Origin: Anastrepha obliqua
Lineage: Eukaryota; Arthropoda; Insecta; Diptera; Tephritidae
Direction of reading: 5' to 3'
Length of the DNA stretch: 64,000 bases
NCBI RefSeq assembly: GCF_027943255.1
Contig: NC_072892.1
Span: forward strand, 123,459,792 to 123,523,791
Part shown: piece by piece, positions 35,705 through 47,819 of the stretch
Position numbering within the stretch: the stretch's first letter is position 1
Layout: every line of letters begins with the position of its first letter
Made by a program: the position numbers and the translations under genes
The notes under the pieces: model-generated
The model's database searches: none
What the model was told of the DNA's origin: nothing
Seen by the model: only the letters and a program-made list of their open reading frames with translations

Positions 35705-37250
35705 AGCTGCCTACAAAAATGATGGCCCCAGATATGGGTGAATAGAATTGGTCTTTTATGGATGCCGCTATTTTAAATCGTTATGTGGTGCAGGGAGATG
35801 CCAATGTGACTAAGAATTTTTGCTAATCAGTAGATTATTAAGCTGATGTTCGTTGGTTTCTCTGACTTTTATTTGCATGCAAGATTATTAGACCAGGTTT
35901 TGCCAAATACATTTCTTTTACAAAACTATTAAAAAGTAATTAAATAAAACGTAAGTTACAAAAATAAAAACGTAGTAAATATAGAGGAAAAAATTGTATG
36001 TTCTCCACGAGCAATCACTGGTTTTCATCGCTTTTTACCTACATGCGATGCTTTCAAAGTTGGAAACAAGCAAAAGCAAATTGCGTACACTACAATAAAC
36101 ATTTTAAATAAAAGCTTATCAGCCATTAATCGCTCGCACACAATAACTTATATGTGTACTTGCACACATACACGTGCAAATAAAGGATTAACTCGTCACT
36201 TGCAGTGTATAAATTGCTATGATGAGCGCCACGCACACACACACACCCATGTACATACAAAACTCGTTCGCTGCAAGTAATGAGTGATAAAAATATGCAG
36301 ATTCCTTCATTAAGCAACACATTATGCAATAAGCAAATGTCGCTTGCAACATTGCGGCACATGCCACATTTTAACAAATTGGCCGTTCTCATTATTGGCA
36401 AATTTAAAGCAATAAGGCAACAAAAAAAGCAGTAATAACAATAATAAACAACAAAATGCAGCTAATGATAACAGTAGCAGCGACAGCCATAAGGCAGTCT
36501 AGTGGTATGTGTGTGTGTATGTGTGTGTGTGCGTGTATCGCTGAGTTAATGCAATTGCTTGTACATTTAATGTGTTAATTTCACGCTTACGTTTCGCAGG
36601 AGCGATGCATAAAAAACAATGGACTTTTATGGCAAAGTGCGCTGATACGTCGAGAATGTGGCATGTGCGGCATGTGCAACACAATATAAATTCAATTCAA
36701 TTGCGCGATTTCCACTTTACTCGCAGGCGTACAAAACTTAATTACTTCGATACAGCAATGAAAATGAAAATAAAAAAAACGAAATGAAACCAAATAAAAT
36801 AAATTCAGAAAATTAAAAAAAAGACTACCATGCGACTGTAAGTGGGGCTTAGTAAGAGCGTGGGGAAAAGGGGCATTATTAAAACACTCGACTGTCAATC
36901 GCGGAGTGATAAAATGTGAAGTACGCTTCAGAAATAAATATCAATAAGAGGAGATAGAGTGAGAGAATGAGAGAGATAGAGAACAGAGTTGAAAGGGGTA
37001 TTGAAGTCAATGGGCTGTTGAAGTGAAAATATGGAATATTTGAAAAATGGACCAATTGAGAAATTATTAAAAGAAAAGTAAAAAAATATGGAGAGCGGCG
37101 CTGTATGACACCTGACCACCGATGCTGTCACTTACAAGCCCTGCACACCCAGCACAACACAAATGCACATACATTTGCATAAGTAAATTTGCATTCGCAT
37201 TAAGTGCCCCCCATTTCGTTCCACCAAAACAAGGCAGCCGTCCATGTAGG
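35705..37250. other. intron sequence with two microsatellites
   Basis: CA repeat near 36234-36247 and a GT-rich run at 36506-36537. No coding motif found. Confidence 0.5.
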
Positions 37251-37259
37251 GGTTTCTCA

Positions 37260-38350
37260 ATAAGAACTGGTCAAAATGGAATAAAACAAGCTATGTTTGA
37301 GGTATTCATGAGATCCCTATTTGCTGTTAAAGTCCCATATGCACCGTTTTTACCGAAGACTTTATTTGAACAAAAAACAATAATTATATCAATCAGTTAA
37401 TCAATTATATATTCGCCGTTGCTGTTTACAACCTCTTCCCACCTCTCGACCAATTTGCTGATGCTGTTCCGCCAAAAGTCGCCTGGTCTGGTGTCAAAGA
37501 AGATATTGAGCCAGTTTTAAGGACCTCTTTGCTATCGAAGATGACGCCCTTCATATGGTTTGACTGGGGGCGGAAAATATGGGAATCGGTGGGTGCAAGA
37601 TTCGGAGAACACGCTGGACGGCGGCTTTGCCGACTTATGCAACATGGGGCCTGGCGTTGGCGTGAAAGACTATGACTTGCCTATGTCGAGGAGGTGTTTT
37701 CAATCGGCACGTGGTGTAGCTGGGCGATATAGAGCTCATTATTGATAGCGGCATCCTGTTTGACCATTCCCCAGTGCCCCATACCTCCGTGACTGTGGAT
37801 GATTCTCAGCTGTTGCGTTTCTTCTGGAGCTACCCACTCCTTTCTTTGCTTCTTATTGATGTACATACACTTTTTCTCATCTCCCGTGACGATTCGGTAC
37901 AAACCGCACTTTTTACGGGTGCGTGTTGCTCGATGGCGGGCAAGATGCTGAGAAGCAATTTGAAGCCGATTTTCTTTGTTTTTTTCGTTGAGCTCGTGAG
38001 GCTCCCAGGCTCCCAATTTTTTGGTAAATCCCGAACGAAGGTAATTGAGAATCGTTTTATGTGCGCAGTTCATTCTTCCTCCAATTCACGACTGGTTTGG
38101 CGACTGTTCTTCTTCAAAAGTGATTTGGCGTTCTTCATCGAATACCGAAGACCTTCCGCTGAGGGATGTGTCATCAACGTCAAAGTCGCCATTGTTTAAC
38201 TTTGCAAACCGTTTCCGTGTTGCAGCCTCGCCTATGACACCCTCTCCGTGCACGTCGTAAATGTCGGCAGCTTTTTGACCTCGATGAAAAGCAAAGAAGA
38301 GCAGATGTCGAAAATATTGGTTTTTGTCTCCTGGGAGTTCCATTTCAGAG
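37260..38350 (-). mobile_element. mariner remnant (cecropia-like)
   Basis: Minus strand: MELPGDKNQYFRHLLFFAFH (38086-38343), KRFAKLNNGDFDVDDTSLSG, then TKKLGAWEPHELNEKNKENR, LYRIVTGDEKKCMYINKKQR (first Asp) and KEWVAPEETQQLR (37681-38073), then a broken stretch with LAPTDSHIF, SNHMKGVIF near 37540-37640 and a C-terminus around 37420. Frameshifts and a deletion around the second Asp. The left terminal repeat may be the AGGGGTTTCTC at about 37249; the right end was not located. Confidence 0.82.
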
Positions 38351-38959
38351 CCTAAAAACTATAATAATAAAAAATTAAATAACTCAAAAATACAATTAAC
38401 ATAGTTTTGTAGAGCAGAAATAGTTCTAGCGCATGAATATTTACATTTTGCCAAACAGCAAACACACCATCGTAATAAAAGGAAATATAAAAACTTATTC
38501 CCCGACACAATATATGAATTATGGCATCGATTACTATCGCATGGATGCTTCAGGCCTAATTTTCTATGAATCTGATGTAGACTCGTAGATCTTGCCATTT
38601 GTGGCCTAGAAAAGAGCAACTTCCGTTTCTTAATCGGGAAGTGCAGGAATATCCAAAACGATTGTCTTTTTAGGCAAGGATTTGTCTGTGCACAAAAAAA
38701 ACCTGTACGGCGTTTTTTGACGCACAGTATAAACTTTCCATAAAAACTGTAGCCTAAAGAAGTAAACGTTGTCCGATTACACTAAAACTTAGTATATTCG
38801 CTACTTCTATTTATAGAGGAAGATATCAGAAATGCATGTGATAAAGGGCATCCTTATACAACGTTTAATCCTCGTTTGGGTGCAAATGCTAATTTGAATG
38901 CTCGATTTGAGAAAATTTCATTTAGAAATTCGTTTATTCCTAGAAAGGCATAGATCTGA

Positions 38960-39520
38960 AAGATGACGAAGATTGACCCACGGGCACATCCATTTTTTAT
39001 TCCTTCTTTATCTGTGTAGAAGCTTTGCTTCTTTGGCAGTTAGTGGAGGCTCTGATATAGATGTTGAGAAAGGAGTATGCAAAGCGAAGTCTACGTTCTG
39101 TATTCTCGCGTCTCTATGGCATAACTACAAAATTAAAGATATTCAAAGCGTGCGTTAAATCTGTTTTGCTATATGGGTGTACCACTTGGAAAGTTACTGT
39201 AGCAATCACAAAACCAAAAAACGCCTACAAACTTTCATAAACCTTTGTCTCTAACGCATACTAAGAATCTTCTGGCTCCAAAAAATAAGCAACTCCGAAT
39301 TGCTTAGGGTAACTAGTCAGGTCGAGATTGCCTGTAACGTGCGAAGAAGAAAATGGAAATGAATTGGTTACACACTTTGAAAGCATAAGCATGACAATGA
39401 GGCCAAACAAGTGTTACGGTGGACCCCATTTCCAACAAGTAGGGCATGCAGTTGGAAGACCTCGTATAACCTCTGGAGAAGCAAACCTCAAAGATTGTTA
39501 AAGAATATAAGAAGAAGGTT
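38960..39520 (+). mobile_element. non-LTR retrotransposon fragment (thumb and tail)
   Basis: Plus strand: RSVFSRLYGITTKLKIFKAC, VKSVLLYGCTTWKVTVA near 39090-39200, then decayed INxCL-like and a tail AVGRPRITSGE near 39440-39480. The order matches RTE/L2-type tails (KI.IFKACVKSVLLYG..TW, ..GRPR.TW). No polymerase core. Confidence 0.6.
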
Positions 39521-39540
39521 AGTTCTATTATATATATAGG

Positions 39541-39791
39541 TATAACTGGCGCGTAAACCCTTTTTGGGTGTTTGGCCGAGCTCCTCCTCCTATTTGTGGT
39601 GTGCGTCTTGACGTTGTTCCACAAATAGGTCCCTCCATTACAAGCCGACTCTGAACGGCAGATATTTTTTATGAGGAGCTTTTTCATGACAGAAATATAC
39701 TCGGAGGTTTGCCATTGCCTGCCGAGGTTCGAACCTACGTTCTCTCTGATGAATGATAGTCATGCACCAACCCATTCGGCTACGGCGGCCG
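39541..39791 (-). repeat. tRNA-derived SINE-like repeat, best copy
   Basis: Read on minus from 39791 the head is GGCCGCCGTAGCCGAATGGG with a Pol III A box (TAGCCGAATGG), and 40 bases on an exact B box (GGTTCGAACC near 39728). A body follows with CAATGGCAAACCTCCGAG and CCACAAATAGGAGGAGGAG, and a tail containing CCAAACACCCAAAAAGGG. Other copies: 32745-32975, 56151-56229 and 16498-16550. The head resembles Ser/Leu-type tRNA. It lies between two unrelated non-LTR pieces. Confidence 0.72.
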
Positions 39792-39799
39792 ACATAATA

Positions 39800-40420
39800 T
39801 TTTAATTAATTCTATTGCAAGACAGAATAAGTTTGTACTTATATGGGTTCCAGGACACTGCCGTATTCAAGGCATCTAAATTGCCGATGAATTGGCCAAC
39901 TGTGGATGAGCGGTTGACCCACAGGGACCAGAGTCAATAATCGGAATCAGTTCCATAGGAATCATGAATTGGATCAACGATTATGAATGCAATTTACATA
40001 AAGAGCGATGCTCCGGTCTAGAACGCTGAAGAACTGCAAAGTATTTTGTGACAAGTCCGAACAGAAAACTGTCGAACTTTCTTCTAAAGTTCTTCCAAAG
40101 CTTTGAAGAAAAGACGTTCGGTTGATGGTCGGTATTATTATAGGATACAATCGCATGGGGTCAGCATATGACCGCCATTGGAATCATTGAGAGCCCGGTT
40201 TGCCTGTATTGCTCAGAAGAACCCAATAGTACTGAGTATTTTTTCCGTGAGTGTACTGCCTTTGCTAGAGAAAGGCTATGCATTTTGGACTCCGATGTCA
40301 TCAGAATGAGTAGTATTTGATCTCAAACTAAATGACGCTCTATGCTCCACTTGGAGTTAAAGGAAACTAGCAGCGCCCGGAAGGAATTAATAGCGTTGCT
40401 GCTGATGATGCCGATATCAT
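39800..40420 (+). mobile_element. non-LTR retrotransposon fragment, RNase H tail
   Basis: NKFVLIWVPGHCRIQGI-stop-IADELANC (39830-39905) is an RNase H block; CLYCSEEPNSTEYFFRECTA (around 40200) is the C-terminal CCHC-like knuckle; then an inframe tail to about 40400. The same I/LOA/R1 layout as other fragments here but not a close copy of any. Confidence 0.7.
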
Positions 40421-40620
40421 CTGCATGCGCCAGCATTTGCACGCTCTTTTGAAAGATTGGGCCAGCTCGGTGCAGTTCTGTAGCTCATACAAACTTATCT
40501 AATACCTGTTTAAGATTAAAGAAATCGCACGATAGAGAGTTGGATTGTCTGGGGCCTCATTTGATATCAAACTGGAGGTCCCTTGCAATTCTGACGGAGT
40601 GTACAAAATATTGACACAAA
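40380..40620 (-). mobile_element. RTE-like RT core fragment
   Basis: Minus strand FQKSVQMLAHADDIGIIS (40400-40460) is the RT active-site block (usually ..YADDI.II), preceded by a decayed upstream part. It abuts the RNase H piece on the opposite strand. Confidence 0.55.
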
Positions 40621-40999
40621 TTTAACAAATTATATAATTGTTTTTGAATTTTGGGTTAAACCTTGATTTTTCTAAGAAAAACGTTAATCCGGAAAATGTT
40701 TAACATTTGGCCATTACTATAAAAAATTTTTGGCGCAGTAGTGAAGGACGATTCTAATTGACCTTAGAAATGGATTGGTGCGATGGATGGTGAATAATGT
40801 TCACTGGCACTGACTTCTGATAGTTCCCATTAAAAAAATGGCTAAAAAATAAACGTGATTTGATTTGAATGAAATTTGTCTTAAATTGGAGTTTACCACT
40901 AAAAAAGAATGGTAATATCACAGGAGAGCAAACTTTTCATGTTTCCGATGTTTAAAAAGAAAAATTTTAATTCTATTAGCTGAATCGTTAACATTGTAA

Positions 41000-41700
41000 G
41001 ACTTTCTTTTATTTCTTTTCAAATTAAACAAAAACTAAAAGGCGAACTTAAATACTACACATAACAGCTTATGCTCTTCTGACAACAACTCCGCCTATTG
41101 CTGATAATTATACCAGTTTTGCTGAACATTCGTTCAGATTTCGTGGATGTTGTCGGGATATAAAAGATGTTTTCGCACTCTTATTGGGACCAGTTAAGGA
41201 CTTCTCAATGCTCAGAACCACCAACAATGAAAAACAATCAAAAATAATCAGAAACTTCATCATATGATAGATTCGGTATATCTAAACAGCTGTTGGTATT
41301 TGGTTCCTTATTCAATGCAGTATTTCTTTATGGCATGAAATAAAAAAATGGGTTTCAGACGAGAAGCAGCGTTCGGCTTTTTCTTTAAGCAAAGTAAATC
41401 TTGCCACAAATGCTTTTAGAAGTAAATGTTGGCCATTTGGAGCAAGCAGAGAGATTTCCCGGGACCCAAGTTATGCCCGAAATTAATCTGCTGTGTAGCA
41501 AGACTCTCAACTTTTCGGAACTTTTGTGTATGGAAGTAGGCAAAGCTTCCTATTCTAGCGTAACCTTTACATTGGAGATATAATTTTTGGTTGACTGTAA
41601 TGAAGTGTCTAAGTAGATTATGCACCACAAGCAAACATATGTCTAGCCACATGATCCATGTATGGCTTCGGGTATGACACTATACTGCAAACCCCATCAA
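41000..41700 (-). mobile_element. hAT transposase remnant (C-terminal dimerisation region)
   Basis: Near 41080-41150 on minus, allowing one frame change: ISRQHPRNLNECSAKLV-type reading that corresponds to the hAT motif with STKSERMFSKTG, IIISNRR and L-rich end. A further 500 bases to the right (including 41416-41652) may be the upstream part but have no clear motif. The only hAT protein trace in the window. Confidence 0.4.
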
Positions 41701-41799
41701 AAACAACTCGACTTTGAAAACTCCACACAATAAAAATATTGAAGCGTCACTATGAAGCATTCCACGTAACAGCTCATACCATAACATAAAACCGAATAA

Positions 41800-43125
41800 A
41801 TGCCACACAATTTTTATTTTTTTATACGCTAATTGTGAAGTTTTTTAAATTTATAGCTTTAATACCCCAAAATGAAAGGCCTATATGTATATTTTTAAAT
41901 CAGAGAAATTGAGATTGCGGCCACTTCAGCCGTTTGCCTGCACAAGCTTTTGCCCTCAACATTTTTATAAAATTTATTTCACTGGCACTTTTTAATCAAT
42001 AATTCACCGTAATTAAAATTTCTGCCCCCATTTTCGAGATGCGTACATAGAAGAACGCCGGTGCGGCATCTGAGGCCGCGAAGAGGTTTTGAACTCAGTA
42101 CCCTAGTAAGCACCTGTTCTCCTTATAATCCCTTTGCGCAGTAAATAATAAAAGAGACAATACCATCACCCAGTAGGCCTCTGTCGTGCGCGCTTCATTA
42201 CATTTTTATAACTCAATAACCTACAGCGAGCACCTGTTTCATGCCAGCTTATGTCCGCCCGTCAGCCCGACTGTCTGCCACCAGATTTGTCGCCCAGCGC
42301 ATTGCACTTCAATTGGCGTTAACTGAATTTTGCATACGTTGCATTTCGCAAATTCTTCACATTTCCCCCCGCATTCCAACCGCTCAATTTTAATTCTTTA
42401 TTTCTTGCTTCCTTTAAATGATTGCATTTTTATGATTATCGATTGGTGATAAATTTTGCTGTGGATGTTGACTATAGCAGCAATACTGCCGTGAGGGGGG
42501 AAAAAAGCCAGAGAAAACAATTAAAAATGAAATAACCCGGCATGTGATTAAAGTTAAATTAACTGCCGCATTGCTGGTAAGAACAACAACAAATGCAGCA
42601 GGAATGGCAGGAATGATGAGATTGCCGTTGTTATTGGCATTCATACATATGCGAAGGTATGTATGTATGTGCGTACATTAGGGCGGATCAACGTTAGTAA
42701 CGGAAAGACATAGATCTTTCTTTTCCATCCATTTTTAATCCTCTGGCCGAGTTCAACAAATTACGCAAATCGTTTCTTTCTCGTGCTAATCGACGCCAGT
42801 CAGAAATGCCAAATGAAGCCAATCCTTCTCCATTTGGTCCTTTCCGTATCTTACCCTGAATCTGGAAAGTTAATATCTAATAAAATAATAATAAAAAATT
42901 GATTTTATTTTATAAATTTTTTCAAGGTGGCAAAAAATTAATCATCCAATTTTGTTTTCGAATAACTTTTTTACAAAACGTTTTTTTTTTTTTTTTTTTA
43001 ACTTTTTATTTGTTTATTGAATCTGCCTTTTCCCTTTTCAAAGGCCTCACAATAAGTATTCAAATCTTAGAACTAAAAAGAAAAATTTTATTTTATCTCA
43101 TTTTCTACAATAAATAATTATCAAA
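41800..43125. other. intron sequence, mostly unique
   Basis: Apart from the RTE tail at 42690-42860 and a T-run near 42982-43000 no element is recognised. Confidence 0.45.
42690..42860 (-). mobile_element. RTE-like tail fragment
   Basis: Minus strand GKDQMEKDWL.. with, after one shift, ISDWRRLARERNDLRNLLNS. The same tail word (NWRRLARERNDWRALL) is at 56287-56400. Confidence 0.55.
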
Positions 43126-43129
43126 TGGC

Positions 43130-43774
43130 CCTCTACTCATCGGGGTGGTAGGTCATTTCTTCGAAGCCTGGTCGTATGTTGCGTACTCAGGAGTTGACGT
43201 GCGAACGGGTTCGGGTGATCTTGCAATTTCAACTGATAGTTTTCACGAACAATTGGATTCCATAAGTCCAAATTGGTTTCAAAATTGCCTTGTACAAGAG
43301 GACTTTACAGTCAAGGCTCAATCTTGATTGCTCATTAATTAGCCAGTGAAGGTTTGAAGTTTTGATTCTCATATTAAGCCGCTTTGCCTCGATGTGGCGT
43401 CTCCATGTTAAACGCCTATCTAGGTGAACGCCAAGGTATGTGACGTGATCAGACTGTGGTATGCATACGTTGTTAAGGGTAACCGAGGGACAGTCTCCTC
43501 TTCTAAGCGAAAATGTGACATGTTTACTTTTTATTTCGTTCACTTTTATTCTCCATTTTTTCAGCCACTTTTCTAAAAGTCTGAGATATTTATTTAGCTC
43601 TCTAGATGCCAGAGACGGATCATTTTGAGAACTAAGCACAGCGGTGTCGTCAGCGAATGTAGATATAGTCAAACTATCGCACTCGGGCAGATCAGAAGTA
43701 TAAATTAAATACAAAATTGGGCCTAGTACACTGCCTTGAGGGACACCAGCTTCAATTTCATATTCATGAGTCAC
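43130..43774 (-). mobile_element. Jockey-like RT fragment with an open 181-codon frame
   Basis: 43229-43774 reads without interruption: EIEAGVPQGSVLGPILYLIY, TSDLPECDSLTISTFADDTA (active-site FADD), LSLASRELNKYLRLLEKWL-like helix, RVK-type NEIKSKHVTFSLRRGD, VTYLGVHLDRRLTWRRHIEA, and the thumb CKVLLYKAILKPIWTYGIQL. The next 100 bases continue in a shifted frame and end at about 43130. 5'- and 3'-truncated, but the open frame suggests a fairly recent insertion. Jockey clade by motif spacing. Confidence 0.8.
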
Positions 43775-44002
43775 AAAACTTTAACTTTAACTTTTACAAA
43801 ACTAAAGAATTATTTAGAGTAAAGGAAATTTTTATTTTGCCCTTTGCGCACTCTATTGATTGTCTTGTCTATTGGTATATTGCAGCTGCCTCGTTCACAA
43901 GTCTGAAATTTGATTGACATACGACGTCATTTGCAAAATTATATATTATATATGTATATTCCGATAAGGTGATTACTTTTGAGTCACCTTTTATAACTAA
44001 TA

Positions 44003-44549
44003 ATGGGTTTTTCAGTAAGAGCGCTTCAACTTTTGAACTTTTTGAATAAAACACAAACGGTTTGACTTTTTTAACTAATTTTTTTTTTATTATCGAGTTT
44101 GAACATATATAGATTTAAGTATGAAATTCGATTTCTTTTGCATGACCACCGCGTGCACGTTTTACGAAGTCCAATCGTTGAACCCAATTTTCGACCACTC
44201 TTTTCCATAAATCGGCCGAAATTCCAGCAATTTCGCGTTCAATATGGGCTCTGAGCTCACAAATCGTCGCCGGCTTGTTACTGTAGACCAATGACTTCAC
44301 ATAACCCCAAAACGGGATGGCTTGTTAAATGGACTGTAAAATGGCCGTAATGCTCTTAAAGTAGCAGCAACAGAACGATTATTTTCATAAAAAATTTGCA
44401 CGATTTGCAATCGTTGCTCAAGTGTGTAGCGTTCCATGATGAAATGTATACTAATGAAGTTTACAAATGACAAGCGAAAAATAAAAAATATTGCGTCGTT
44501 CGCCCTCCCTATCAGAAAAAAGTTGAAGCGCACCTATTGAATAACCCTA
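44003..44549 (-). mobile_element. 547-base deletion derivative of a Tc1/mariner-superfamily element
   Basis: Inverted ends share GGGTT.TTCA.TA followed by GCGCTTCAACTTTT (44003-44034 and complement at 44520-44549), with TA outside each. The protein start MERYTLEQRLQIVQIFYENN (to 44436) and RSVAATLRALRPF is joined directly to the C-terminus FGVM-KSLVYSNKPATICEL, RVVENWVQRLDFVKRARGG, KEIEFHT-stop (44115). The whole catalytic centre was removed while both ends stayed intact. Confidence 0.85.
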
Positions 44550-44749
44550 TATTAACAGTTTATTTTATTTTATTTAGAAAAAAACTGCAAACGATATGTT
44601 TTATGACTTTCTTTGCCCTCCCCACTTGGCAGCCCTGCTTAAATATCTTTTTCGGAATCCCTCCTAACATCTGACTATGAACACTTTTAAGCTCTAAATT
44701 GGATTCAGTCATACTTATATAAAAGAAATTGCTTTGTAACAATTCAAGG

Positions 44750-45390
44750 CATTTCTTCCGAATCTTTCTTTGCCCCTTCTGGCGCTCCTCAAGGGATAAT
44801 GATATAACTAGCTGATTTTGTTTCGCGAAATTTTTGATTTATGCTGATGATTTAAACAAATTTTTCCAAAATTTCGAAACCAGCTAAAGCACATGCGCTT
44901 CAAAATGGCATTGACGTTATGGAACTATTGTGTGTTACTTCTATGCTGCCTTTATGCTTAAAAAAGTGCTTTGAAGTCCCGTATTCGAAGACTCGCAATA
45001 TCTTGCCGACGTCTTACAATACTTCTCATTCTTTGTTGCAAAGTTTGGAGGAAGTTAAAGCTCTTTCGAGTAACTTTTATTTTCCTTTGATCCAATTCGG
45101 AATACGCTACTTCCACTTGAAGACCAAGTTATTAATCCAAATAAACAGAATTAAATAGCACACACTTTTTTTTAAATACGCTCTAGGTTCATTGAGTTTT
45201 GCTGTGCCAATTCTCACCTATCAGTCTTATCTGCTTTTGGTTAACTTAAAGCCTTTGGAGGCAGGAAGGTCCCAACGACAGTATTGACCGCTCATTTCTC
45301 TTGGAAATAATATTTGTATTCTATTTTTTAGGTACAATTAGTCTATAGATGTTTGTGTTCTTAGACTAAATAAGAATAATAAATAAATAA
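44750..45390 (+). mobile_element. CR1/Jockey-like RT fragment
   Basis: Around 44770-45150: SGAPQGIMI, YADD-like FMLMI in a shifted frame, TSMLPLCLKKCFEVPYSKTR, NILPTSYNTSHSLLQSLEEV; then LKPLEARKVPTTVLTAHF near 45250. Fits the RT palm, the connecting region and the C-terminal R.....F motif of CR1/Jockey-type elements. Heavily decayed. Confidence 0.6.
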
Positions 45391-45459
45391 AGAACGAAAT
45401 TTAGTTTGGTAATTTACTTTTATTCAATTCAAAGTAAAAAATGTGTAAAAATAATACAA

Positions 45460-46110
45460 AGTTAAGAATCAATTTACTTTTGCTCGATATTATCAACTTA
45501 TGCCTTGACTATGGCCTTAAGATGGCCCAAAAACGAGTCCCAAGCTACACGAATGAGACTTGTAGGTATTTTGGCCGACTCTCAGATAAGGCTTTTTTCA
45601 GCGCCTCGCGATTGGTGAATCTTTTAGTTCGGACCTCTCTCTCTCTCCAAAATCGCCCGAACAGAATGATCCATCGGATTCACGTCTGGTGAATTTGAGA
45701 GCCATTGTGTGGACGTTATGAAGCCACCGAAATGTTTGTCTGGCCACGACTTCAAAGCAACCTCCAGAATACCATACTTTCCCGATAATATTTCGCATTT
45801 ACCTTGACGCCTGGCTCGCTGAAACGATTGGAGAGCGCCCGTTTGCGGTTACAGCGGCCCAACCCATTACTTGTGGCGGGTGCTACCTTCTGGTGGCCAA
45901 TCGATGACTCAAATACTCGTATGAACGGTCGGTCAAATAATCCCTATCGATTTGGGAGTTTATGAATTGCTCAATTTGAAAAATTTTCTCTTCAGAAAAT
46001 ACAATGCTCGGAAATTGACCGCTTTCGGCCAAGCGAAGCAACTCCCTCGCTTTTTCAAGTCGGATTTGTTACTGAATTGGTGTGAGATCATGAGCCATTT
46101 CAGACGTATT
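45460..46110 (-). mobile_element. maT/rosa-like transposase remnant
   Basis: Minus strand with shifts: REN..QFIN and NR-stop-GLFDRPFIR near 45900-45990, VMGWAAVTANGR-like reading near 45860, then EPGVKVNAKYYRE (45790), GGFITSTQWLSNSPDVN (third Asp region near 45700), VWAILERE and RTKRFTNREALKKALSE (45580-45650). The piece with the second Asp is missing. No terminal repeats seen. Confidence 0.6.
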
Positions 46111-46439
46111 CTCATACTCTTCTAATCAGCCTTTGCTTTATAACATAAGTGAGTAACTTTTTTGTCACGATCTGAATTGCTGGCAATCGTAACCGAAAAG
46201 TATTTTCGCAAAACCTTTTTTAAGGCACTCTTTTGTTTCAAGTTTGAAACTCGTTTAACACTTGACGGCTCTTATCTTTTTATTGGTTGGGGGGAAAATA
46301 AATCCATTATTTCATCGGTAAATGGCTGTAGTGATCGATATGTCGCAAATTATTGATCAAAGAATTCTAAGTTTATGCTCGTTATTCAAGCCGTCGTGTT
46401 ACACTAAAAATTCAGTTGTGACTTACAGTGAATTACAAT

Positions 46440-47500
46440 TTATAGTTTTTCTTTGTTAAAGGCGAAAATGCGAACCAGACCGCTGAAATTATAAATTGTG
46501 CTAATGGTTCCGATACTGTAACATATAATTACGTGCAATTTTTCGTCGATTCCGTTCACACATTTGTAATGTTGAAGAAAATGTTAACAAAATCACAAAA
46601 ATAATTGAAGTGGACCGATAGTAGTCATAGTATCGCGCAAGAGCTAAAAATCGACCATAAAAAAATTTAACATCATTTGCGCAAAAATTATACGCAAAAG
46701 TAATGGGAATACTGGATATCGTATTGGAAAAAAGTCGATCGACTGAAAAAGGTTTAGTAAGAGCCTGAGGTCTCTCATTGTCCAGTGTAAGCAATATTTT
46801 TACTGAAGATTTTGGGTTTCAGAAAGCTGTGTGCACAACGGGTGCCGCGTTCGTTAACAATGGAACAAAAACACATTCGAATGCGACTTTCTCAGCAACA
46901 TTTAGAGCACTTCTGAAAGGATAAAATGGATTTTGTGCGTCAATTCATTACTAAGGATGTGACTTGGATCTAACACCATGATCCTGAATCGAAACAAGAG
47001 GCTAAAGAGTGGTGGAGTCGTGTATAGAAATCGGCCAAGGAGGTGGTGGCATCAGTTTTTTGGGATGCGAAAGGAATTTTACAGACTAGTAAAACAATAA
47101 ATTCTGAATATTATTGTAACCCTTTAGACCAGCTGAAGGAAAAAATTCATGAAAAAACACTCAGCGAAAGAAAGAAAATCTTTTTCATCAGAACAAAGAA
47201 CCGAGTCACAAGAGCATTTTGACAATGGCTAAAATCCATGAATTAAAGTTCGAATTGCACCGTATTTGTCCCCTAGCGACTTTCATTTGTTTCCATATCC
47301 TAAAAAAAATTCATGCGTGGAAGGTGTTTTTTATCAAATGATGAGGTCATAACAAGAAGCGGATTTTGCAGCCCCTCCAGATTCTCACTTCAGGGATGGA
47401 ATTCATAAATTGGAATCTCGTTGGAACAAGAGCATTGATGTCCAGGGAGACTATACTGAATAATAAAGTATATTTCAAACCATAAAATTGTGTTTTTTCT
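46440..47500 (+). mobile_element. mariner remnant, nearly full length but heavily broken
   Basis: Plus strand: AQELKIDHKKI-stop-HHLRK, GFRKLCAQRVPRSLTMEQKH (linker), KDKMDFVRQFITKDVTWI (first Asp), SVFWDAKGIL, KTINSEYYCNPLDQLKEKIH, then FLSNDEVITRSGF and a C-terminal KLESRW-like end by 47430. More than ten stops or shifts. The second and third Asp are no longer readable. Confidence 0.75.
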
Positions 47501-47819
47501 GATCGAACGGTCAAAACTTATTGAACAACCTCGAAAGTATCCATATCAATTTCTTGAATGAACTGGCTGCTAAGTATAAGTTGCCTTTTACAATTTGGGC
47601 CAATGCATCACTGCATGTGATGAGCAGTAATTCTTTGTTTTTATCAAAGAGTTTGGCTTTTAATATTTTATTTTTTATTGTTTTCACTTAAGAGTTTTAT
47701 ATGGCGTTATCAGTTTGGTAAGCTTCATAACCGGCAACACCGAACGTCGATTAAACAAATTGTCAAATCTCTTTGTGATTTTGTGTATATTATTTGGCGT
47801 TTTTTTTTCAGTGAGTTGA

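Noticed and set aside
37774..38260. 141- and 71-codon frames on +
   Set aside because: Shadows of the minus-strand mariner at 37260-38350.
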